From Anaeramoeba ignava (Eukaryota > Metamonada > Anaeramoebidae): a stretch of 64,000 bases of DNA. Position 1 is the stretch's first letter. Each line of letters begins with the position of its first letter. The notes beneath the pieces are model-generated. The model saw nothing but the letters and a program-made list of their open reading frames with translations. It did no database searches and was not told the DNA's origin. Positions 56,759-64,000 of the stretch are shown here, in pieces. Position numbers and translations under genes: made by a program. Where the stretch lies: positions 248,001 through 312,000 of the forward strand of contig JAPDFW010000083.1 of the NCBI GenBank assembly GCA_028826165.1. The letters run 5' to 3'.

Positions 56759-56989
56759 TTAATTTTGTCGAAGAAATAATATCATATGAACTATTGAACC
56801 ATCAATCATTCCATAATAAGAAATAGTATTTTCATCTTTTAAAATAACTCCTGCAAAAAGTAATCTTTGACTATTTGGTGGAATTCCTATTTTATCTTGA
56901 ATTTTATCTTTTAATTTCTCAACTAAATCATTTGGTTCAATATCAAAAAAATATTTCCTTCCAGTTAAAGTTATAAGACAAATTTCCAT
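56759..56989 (-). CDS. Ubiquitin-like protein without GG tail, copy 5, 76 aa
   Basis: Start MEICLITLTGRKYFFDIEPN, middle IPPNSQRLLFAGVILKDEN, end IVHMILFLRQN. Same length as ubiquitin, with Gln-Asn in place of Gly-Gly. It is the last full-length copy; everything to the right is broken. Confidence 0.83.
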   Translation of the reverse strand: MEICLITLTGRKYFFDIEPNDLVEKLKDKIQDKIGIPPNSQRLLFAGVILKDENTISYYGMIDGSIVHMILFLRQN

Positions 56990-57104
56990 TTAAATTAATA
57001 ATAAAATAATAAAATAAATCAAATATAATTTTAAATCCAAATAATTATTTATAAATTTGAATAAAGAAAAAATGAAAAAAAATGAAAAATATTTTTTTTT
57101 CAAA

Positions 57105-57274
57105 TTTAATTTTTGATCTAGAAAATCCATCTTTCAAAATAACTTTAATCTTTGACTATTTAGTGGAATTCTTATTTTATCTTGAATTTTATCTTTTAAT
57201 TTAATAATTAAATCATTTGGTTCAATATCAAATAAATATTTTGTTCCAGTTAAAGTTTTAACATAAATTTCCAT
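57105..57274 (-). pseudogene. Broken ubiquitin-like copy 6
   Basis: MEIYVKTLTGTKYLFDIEPN through IRIPLNSQRL is intact from the ATG at 57274, then a deletion and frame change lead to a stop before the VILEDG strand. Confidence 0.75.
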
Positions 57275-57414
57275 TTAAATTGATAATAAAAATAAAAAAA
57301 ATCAAATAAATATTTCCTAATTTTTAGTAAAAATAAAAATTTTTAATTCTTAAAAAATGAATAAAGAAAAAATAAAGAAAAAAAAATATTTTTCAAATTT
57401 AATTTATCGATTTT

Positions 57415-57597
57415 ATCAAAAATAATCTTCAATAATTCCATAATAAGAAAATGTATTCCCATCTTCCAAAATAATTTTGACTATTTGGTGGAATTTCTAT
57501 TTTTTTGAATTTTATCTTTTAATTTAATAATTAAATCATTTGGTTCAATATCAAATAAATATTTTGTTCCAGTTAAAGTTTTAACATAAATTTCCAT
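57415..57597 (-). pseudogene. Broken ubiquitin-like copy 7
   Basis: The ATG at 57597 opens MEIYVKTLTGTKYLFDIEPN. A small deletion after KDKIQ shifts the frame, and the remains of the GIPPN...VILEDGNTFSYYGI part can be recognised out of frame. Confidence 0.75.
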
Positions 57598-57674
57598 TTA
57601 AATTAATAAAAATAAATCAAAAATAAAAATAAATAAATAAATCAAATATAAAAATATTTTCAAAAAATAAAAAT

Positions 57675-57832
57675 ATCTTTGACTATTTGAAATTCTTTTA
57701 AAATAACTCCTGCAAAATTTTGAATTTTTATCTTGAATTTTATCTTTTTTTTAATTTAATAATTAAATCATTTGGTTTAATATCAAATAAATATTTTGTT
57801 AAAGTTAAAATGGTTTTAACATAAATTTCCAT
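57675..57832 (-). pseudogene. Broken ubiquitin-like copy 8
   Basis: The start and the YLFDIKPND region are recognisable. The TLTGT part is disrupted and only scraps of the middle (AGVIL-like) remain, with A/T-rich insertions. Confidence 0.65.
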
Positions 57833-57894
57833 TTAAAAATTAATAATAAAAATAAAATAAAAGAAATTTTTTAAAAAAAAAATATAATTTTAAA

Positions 57895-57998
57895 TAAAAA
57901 AAATTTTTGACTATTTGATGAAATTTATATTTTATCTGAATTTTATCTTTTAAAATTTAATATCAAATTAAAGTTAAAGTTTTAACATAAATTTCCAT
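57895..57998 (-). pseudogene. Remnant ubiquitin-like copy 9
   Basis: Only the ATG context (AACATAAATTTCCATTTAAA on +), a VKTL-like start and a KDKIQ-like segment survive. A further scrap of the start lies at about 58050-58080. Confidence 0.5.
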
Positions 57999-58080
57999 TT
58001 AAATTGATAATAAATATAAATAAATCAAAATATTTTTAAAAATTCCAGATAGAATTAAAGTTTTAACATAAATTTTTTAA

Positions 58081-58924
58081 TTTAATAATAAAAATATTTC
58101 ATTTTAATAAAATAATTAAATTGATCTTTTAGTAAAGAAATTTTAAAAAGAAAAATGATTCATCAAAAAAAAAAATTAAAAATCAAAAAATTTTAAATCC
58201 AAAAAATTTGAAAAATTATCTTGAATTTTTCTTTTTTTTTTCTTTTTTTTTTGATTTTAATGGGAGTTTAAATTGAATCATAAAGAATCAAAATAAAATC
58301 AAATAATTTTGACTAAACCATTCTAAACGATGATCAACTTTATCTTTTTACTTCAACAATCAAGTAAAAATAAAAAATAAAACGTTCAATTAAAAATTCA
58401 ATTAAAAAAATTCAATTAAAAAATAATTATTTAAGAAAATAATCAAAATATAGAAATGATTATTCGAATAATAAATAAACTTTCTCGTTGCAATAATTTA
58501 AAATATCAACAATATTCTTCAACAATTTTATATGAATTTTGGGGAAAAAGTTAGTTTATTTTCCAAAAAAAAAATATTTCCACTTTTTTTAAAAATCAAA
58601 ATTATTTAAAATTTAAAATTAAATTTTAAAAATTAAAAAACAAATTTTATAATCAAAAAGAATTAGAACATGAATTCTTTGATGAATTTTTTATCTTTTT
58701 TTTATAAAATTAAAATTAAATTTTAAAAGAAAAAATTCAGTTAAATATTGATTTTAAACTGTTTTCAAATCAAATAATGGATTTTCAAGTTGGAAATTCA
58801 ACTCAAATTCAACATTTTTGTGATTTAACTTGTTCAACATAATTTCTTTTTTTTAAGTTTTGGTGAATAATTAAATTTAAAAAATTTTTGAAAATTCAAA
58901 AATCTCTTTGATTTTTCCCTTACA
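58081..58924. other. Intergenic region with a doubtful small spliced ORF
   Basis: No firm gene. A + strand ATG at 58456 opens MIIRIINKLSRCNNLKYQQY and continues SSTILYEFWGK before a possible donor at 58550. Its N-terminus resembles an organelle-targeting presequence (basic, hydroxylated, no acid). Short open pieces follow at 58652-58700 (FYNQKELEHEFFDEF) and 58741-58842, and could be further exons of this or of the armadillo-type gene downstream. I could not join them with consistent splice phases. Confidence 0.25.
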
Positions 58925-60890
58925 GTTTTGAAAACAAATGAAAAACAAATTTAAAAACAAATTTAAAACAAATTTAAAACAAATTTAAAACAAATTTAAA
59001 ACGAAATTTAAAACAAATTTTAAAACAAATTTAAAACAAAATTTAAAAACAAATTTAAAACAAATTTAAAACAAATTTAAAACGAAATTTAAAACAAATT
59101 TTAAAAACAAATTTAAAACAAATTTAAAAACAAAACAAATTTAAAAAATTTAAAACAAAAAAAAAAATTTAAAACGAAATTTAAAACGAAATTTAAAACA
59201 AATTTAAAACAAATTAAAAACAAAATTTAAAACAAATTTAAAACAAATTTAAAAAAACAAAATTTTTTGAAAACAAATTTAAAACAAATTTAAAACAAAT
59301 TTTAAAAACAAATTTAAAACAAATTTAAAACAAATTTAAAACAAATTTAAAACAAATTTAAAAACAAATTTAAAACAAATTTAAAACAAATTTTAAAAAC
59401 AAATTTTAAAACAAATTTAAAAACAAATTTAAAAAAACAAAATTTAAAAACAAATTTAAAAACAATTTTTTTAAAAAAAAATTTTAAAACAAATTTTAAA
59501 ACAAATTTAAAAACAAATTTAAAACAAATTTAAAAACAAATTTTAAAACAAATTTTTAAAAACAAATTTAAAAAAAAACAAATTTAAAAACTGAAATTTA
59601 AAACAAATTTAAAAACAAATTTAAAAAACAAATTAAAAAAAACAAATTTAAAACAAATTTAAAACAAATTTAAAACAAATTTAAAAAACAAAAACAATTT
59701 AAAAACAAATTTAAAACAAATTTAAAACAAATTTAAAAACAAATTTAAAACAAATTTAAAACAAATTTAAAACAAATTTAAAAACAATTTTTAAAAACAA
59801 ATTTAAAAAAACAAATTTAAAAACAAATTTTAAAACAAATTTAAAACAATTTAAAAACAAATTTAAAACAAATTTAAAAACAAATTTAAAACAAATTTAA
59901 AACAAATTTAAAAACAAATTTTTAAAACAAATTTAAAATTTTTTTTAAAAAAATTTAAAAAATATTTTAAAACAAATTTAAAACAAATTAAAAAAATTTA
60001 AAATTTAAAACAAATTTAAAACAAATTTAAAAACAAATTTAAAACAAATTTAAAAAACAAATTTAAAAACAAATTTAAAAAAAATTTAAAACAAATTTAA
60101 AACAAATTTTAAAACAAAAAACAAAAAAACAAATTTAAAACAAATTTAAAACAAATTTAAAACAAATTTAAAAAAATTTAAAACAAATTAAAAACAAAAA
60201 ATTTAAAAAAACAAATTTTAAAAAAAATTTAAAACAAATTTAAAACAAAATATTTTGAAAACAAAATTAAAAACAAATTTAAAAACAAATTTAAAAAACA
60301 ATTTTAAAACAAATTTAAAACAAATTTAAAACAATTTAAAACGATAATTTTAAAACAAATTTAAAACAAATTTAAAACAAATTTAAAACAAATTTTAAAG
60401 GAATTTTAAAAATTTAAAAAATTTAAAACAAATTTAAAAACAAATTTAAAACAAATTTAAAAATTTTAAAAAAAAATTTAAAACAAATTTAAAAAAATTA
60501 AAAACAATTTAAAAAATTTAAAACAAATTTAAAAACAAATTTAAAAACAATTTTAAAACAAATTTAAAACGAATTTAAAAACAAAACAATTTTAAAACAA
60601 AAAGGAATTTAAAACAATTTAAAACAAATTTAAAAAATTTAAAACAATTTTAAAACAAATTTAAAACAAATTTAAAACAAATTTAAAACAAATTTAAAAC
60701 AATTTTAAAACAAATTTAAAACAAATTTAAAACAAATTTAAAAACAAATTTAAAACAAATTTAAAAACAAATTTAAAACAAATTTAAAACAAATTTAAAA
60801 CAAATTTAAAACAAAATATTTTAAAACAAAATTTAAAAACAAATTTAAAACAAAATATTTTGAAAAGATTTTGAAAATATTTTGAAAAGA
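58925..60890. repeat. ~2-kb AAACAAATTTA array
   Basis: Tandem 11-12-bp units AAACAAATTTAA with length variants (AAAACAAATTTA, AACGAAATTTA) for nearly 2 kb, ending in TTTTGAAAAGATT repeats at 60850-60925. No coding sequence. Since an acceptor (TATAATAG) opens the next exon at 60969, the array may be a long intron of the following gene. Confidence 0.9.
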
Positions 60891-60968
60891 TTTTGAAAAG
60901 ATTTTGAAAAGATTTTAAAAAGATTTTTCAATAATGATTCTAAAAAACATTTTAAAAAATTATAATAG

Positions 60969-63237
60969 AAGTAACTCATTCAGAATTTATTAAATCAATG
61001 ATCCCTTCTCTTCGATTGCTTCTCAAATCTCAATCAAAAATTGTTCAAAGAAATATCCTAATTTCACTTACAGAATTAGTCAAAACTCGTATCAAAATAA
61101 ATAATAATTCATTTTTATTGAATAAATTTATATTATTTTATTTTATTCTTTTAGATTGGACTTATCCTCATTTTGCTTCAGAAATTATTGATTCCCTTAT
61201 TGTTTTACTCCAAAATTCAAAAGATGAAACTGTTCAACATTATATTATTAGAATAATTACAACATTTTCAAACTTAAAAGATGTTTTTTATTCTTTTTTT
61301 CTAAATTTATTAAAAAAAAACACTTACTTTTGTTTTTTTTCAATTTCAAATTTAGATCAACTTAAAATTAGTTTCTGATTCAGAATTCATTTCAACTTTA
61401 ATTAGAATTTTAAAAGAAAAACAAAAAATCAATTCAAAAGCAAGAAATTCTTATTTACTTCCAATTTTAGCAATTTTAAAAAGTTTATCAACTGAAAATG
61501 GTATTTAAAAAAAAAAATTGAATTAAAAAAACTAAATCTCTTTTTTAGTTTCTGGTCAAAATTCATTAGTTTCAAAAGGAGTTATTCCAATTTTACATGA
61601 AATTTGTCTTAATTCAAGTCTTGAAGTTCAAAGAGAAGTTATTCAATTATTTTCTGCAATTTCTTATGAAAATGGTATTTAATTTTTTAAAATCGGAAAA
61701 AAAATTTTTTCCGAAATTTTCATTTTTAATTAAAATACAAAAAAAAATTTCAAATAGAAAATTCAGTTTTAATGATGATTAAAGAATCAGTCTTACAAAC
61801 ATTATTTTTATTATTCTATCAATATGAAGAAACAATGCTAACTCAAGATTTATTATATTGCATTTCAATTTTTGCAAAATTTGGTAAAAAAAAACTGTCA
61901 AAAAAATTTTTTTCATCAAAAATTCACTCCTTTTTTTTTTCTTAAAGAATTTATTGCTTCTTCATTAGGAGAAATTGGATTCATTGAAATACTTGTTCAG
62001 AAATTAGTCCCTTCAAAAGAAGAAGCTGAATTATTTGATGTTTCTGATTGTTCAGTTTTTGGAGTTGATACAAGTTGCTTCAAAGTTTTAAATCAATTGA
62101 TTTCAAATCAATCTTCAAAATCAAATCGAGAAAGAATTCTCAAAACAAATATTCTTGAAATTATCAAAGAAAAAATTGATTATTTTGATGTCGAATTGTT
62201 TATTGAAATTTTTCGTTTCATTTCAACTTTTTTTAAATTTTATGGTAAAAAAAAAAATTATTTTCTTCTTAATTTTCTTCTTAATTCTTTTTTAGATCAA
62301 AAAACAAAGGGAATTATAGCATCTTCTCAAGATATTATTGCTTGTATTATTAAAAATAATCTCATTTCTTATCCAAATTTATCTTTTATTGATTCTTTGA
62401 TAAATTTTTTACAAGATGTTATGAATCAAAAAGGTTTATTTTTAAATTTAAATTTAATTTTAAATTTTAATTTTAATTTTAATTTTAATTTTAAATTTAA
62501 TTTTAATTTTAATTTTAATTTTAAAATTTTAATTTTAATTTTAATTTTAATTTTAATTTTAAATTTAATTTTAAATTTTAATTTTAATTTTAAATTTAAT
62601 TTTAATTTTAATTTTAATTTTAATTTTAAATTTTAATTTTAATTTTAATTTTAATTTTAAATTTAGATCTTATTTTTTGGTTGGCAAAAAATCAAATGTT
62701 TGAAACACTTTCACAAATTTTTTTAAATTTAACATCAAATCAAAGTTTATTTGATGAAAATTTACAACAAGAAAATTTTTCAGAAAATCAAAATCAAACT
62801 CAAACTCAAACTCAAACTCCAAAAATTATTCCTTTTAATTTTAAGAATTTTAAAGAAAATAAAATTTCATTTACTTTAAATGAAATAATCATTTCAAAAC
62901 AAATTGTAATTTCAATTTAAAATTTCAATTTAAAATTTAAATAAATTTTTATTTATTATTTATTTTATTTTATTTAGATTGAAAATATTGCAAAAATCTT
63001 TTATTTTGCTTCTCAATTTAAAGTAAAAATAATTTTAAATTTTTTCTTTTTCATTTTAAATTTTAAAATTCATTTTGTTTTTAGGATGAATTAATTCAAT
63101 TAAATCTTAATATTTTCCAAAATCCAAATGTTATAAAAGCTTTAAAAGAAGGTTTATTAATGAAAAAACTCTTTATTGTTCAAAATTATTGTGAAGAAGC
63201 ATTAAAATTTTTAAACTTTTTAAATTTTAAATTCTAA
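60969..63237 (+). CDS. Armadillo/HEAT-type helical-repeat protein, 3' part, ten exons, 5' end not found
   Basis: Exons: 60969-61088, 61155-61282, 61356-61500, 61549-61674, 61758-61883, 61948-62244, 62296-62433, 62667-62905, 62978-63022, 63085-63237, the last ending in TAA. All introns are GT-AG and every phase agrees, yielding roughly 500 codons. The sequence is a string of helical repeats (IPSLRLLLKSQSKIVQRNIL, ASEIIDSLIVLLQNSKDETV, SLVSKGVIPILHEICLNSSL, EVQREVIQLFSAISYEN). An Asn/Gln/Thr run lies in exon 8. The first exon begins with an acceptor in phase 2, so at least one upstream exon is missing. Proteins of this kind include kinase C-terminal regions and scaffolds; I cannot name this one. 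Confidence 0.8.
62434..62666 (+). repeat. Intron array (TTTTAA)n in the armadillo-type gene
   Basis: 233-nt intron of TTTTAATTTTAATTTAAATT hexamers, GTTTATTT to TTTAG. It encodes a spurious FNFNFN frame if read through. Confidence 0.9.
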
Positions 63238-63358
63238 ATTAAATTTTAAATTAAATTTTAAATTAAATTTGATTAAAAAAAAAAGAAATAAAAAATTTTT
63301 TCTTGTTTTTGTTTTTGTTTTTGTTTTTGTTTTTGTTTTTGTTTTTGCTTTTCTAAAT

Positions 63359-63912
63359 TTAAAAATCAGCGCAAGATTCATAAAAACAAAAAACACCCGA
63401 AACTAATCCATAAAAAAGAAGGATATTTGGGAATAAATTTGGTTTCCAATATTTTTTTGAGAAAATAAAAGCAAGAAAAGTTCTTTTTTGTTTTGTTGGT
63501 TCAGCAGTAATAGATTGAACCAAGGAAACATTTTCACGATCAGCATCATCGAATTCAGTTTCAAGAACAATATCACCAACTGATTTTTCTGATCTAAGAA
63601 TAGAATATTCAACATTAACACTCATTGGAGGAGCTTTAAAAATATTATCGTAACGGATTTTTAGATAAAAAAGCGCAGGTAAAATATAAACTATAATGTT
63701 TCCTGCTAATGAACCTGTGATTGAGAAAACGGAAACAATTCCTGGAACTGTAATTCCTACTCCAAGTGATAAGAAAAATGGAATAATAATTGAAAGAGTA
63801 GTTTGCCATTTTTTAGTTGAATCTTTGAAGACTAATTGATGGAAAGATTGTTTGCAAGCAAAAAAAACGACTGGAGAAGAGAAGATTATTGTGACTAACA
63901 TTGCGAAGCGAG
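63359..63912 (-). CDS. Amino-acid transporter-like membrane protein (AAAP/SLC38 type), last exon
   Basis: 3' exon of a gene that enters from the right edge. An acceptor (AAAAG at 63913-63917 on the minus strand) precedes RFAMLVTIIFSSPVVFFACK. It encodes about 184 aa with four or five hydrophobic helices (LVTIIFSSPVVFFACK; LSIIIPFFLSLGVGITV; ITGSLAGNIIVYILPALFYL; IYG-type segment NILLFYGLVSGVF). A long hydrophilic Glu/Asp-containing insert lies between helix 3 and the last helix. The pattern of a Pro-containing helix followed by a cytosolic KQSFHQLVF, then three helices with GSxxGNxIVYILPALFY, fits the C-terminal half of AAAP transporters (TM8-11). Substrate unknown. Partial, so family confidence is moderate. 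Confidence 0.68.
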
Positions 63913-64000
63913 CTTTTAATTTTATAAATTAATTTTAATTTTAATTTTAATTTTAATTTTATAAATTTTAATTTTAATTTTAATTTTAATTTTAATTTTA
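63913..64000 (-). repeat. Intron with TTTTAA repeat running off the right edge
   Basis: 88 bp of TTTTAATTTTAA and TTTTATAAATT up to the window end. It is the 3' part of an intron of the transporter-like gene. Confidence 0.7.

Noticed and set aside
54313-57998. Polyubiquitin locus
   Set aside because: Each copy is separately started and stopped with intergenic spacers, lacks Gly-Gly and lacks K48 and K63.
58456-58842. S-adenosylmethionine decarboxylase (SpeD-like) gene
   Set aside because: ILYEFWG followed by an acidic helix is faintly reminiscent, but there is no catalytic ESH motif and the pieces cannot be joined in phase.

Overview
This is nuclear DNA of an extremely AT-rich, intron-bearing protist. 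Short GT-AG introns interrupt most genes, and intergenic and intronic DNA is filled with simple A/T repeats. The gene set is eukaryotic throughout: CCT2, CPSF2, MRTO4, SSNA1, CENP-I, alpha-actinin, a BEACH protein, Rho, RasGEF and TBC proteins, and BTB proteins with ankyrin or RCC1 repeats. The density of Ras/Rho/Rab regulators and of tandem-BTB proteins, the beta-amylase and the T-rich TCATTTT initiators suggest an anaerobic amoeba of the Anaeramoeba type (Metamonada). That is an inference; another AT-rich amoeba is not excluded. The standard genetic code fits every gene.

Layout. 1-8060 (-): 5' part of a giant BEACH protein, leaving the window at the start of its BEACH domain. 8208-10325 (-): ankyrin-BTB protein. 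10443-13679 (+): CCT2 with a 1.4-kb repeat intron. 13.7-14.8 kb: tandem repeat. 15068-15655 (+): Rho GTPase. 16116-16550 (-): secreted ML protein. 16637-18968 (+): CENP-I. 19031-22400 (-): CPSF2, sharing a 79-bp divergent promoter with MRTO4 (22480-24219, +). 24388-24824 (-): SSNA1. 25074-28920 (+): coiled-coil RasGEF. 29042-31021 (-): TBC Rab-GAP. 31.1-31.4 kb: four tRNA-3'-end/B-box repeats. 31.4-33.4 kb: 145-bp satellite. 33555-35082 (+): two tandem tail-anchored paralogues. 35291-39112 (-): alpha-actinin-like protein. 39336-40608 (-): bZIP factor. 40.8-42.0 kb: second satellite. 42098-47050 (-): FG-GAP/FN3 surface protein. 47818-48264: BTB pseudogene fragment. 48320-50149 (+): RCC1-BTB protein with a C-terminal CaaX box. 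50264-53625 (-): secreted beta-amylase, nine exons. 54.3-58.1 kb (-): array of ubiquitin-like genes without a GG tail, decaying rightwards, with a basic-protein gene on the other strand inside it. 58.9-60.9 kb: AAACAAATTT array. 60969-63237 (+): 3' part of an armadillo-type gene. 63359-64000 (-): 3' exon of an amino-acid-transporter-like gene.

I rebuilt exon structures by hand from splice signals and phase. CCT2, CENP-I, CPSF2, MRTO4, SSNA1, TBC and beta-amylase come out as unbroken frames of family-typical length. Five other genes (BEACH, RasGEF, bZIP, FG-GAP/FN3, RCC1-BTB) are continuous only if one base is removed from, or added to, short runs that are mostly A/T homopolymers. Assembly error is the simplest reading; decay or translational frameshifting is possible.

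The genes do not form one pathway. Several are housekeeping (folding, mRNA 3' processing, ribosome assembly, kinetochore, basal body). Others are cytoskeletal or signalling proteins expected of a motile, engulfing cell (Rho, RasGEF, TBC, alpha-actinin, BEACH, BTB). The ML protein, beta-amylase and FG-GAP/FN3 protein enter the secretory pathway. The least familiar elements are the GG-less ubiquitin-like array, the B-box minisatellite beside a nucleosome-length satellite, the CaaX-ended RCC1-BTB protein and the tail-anchored pair.
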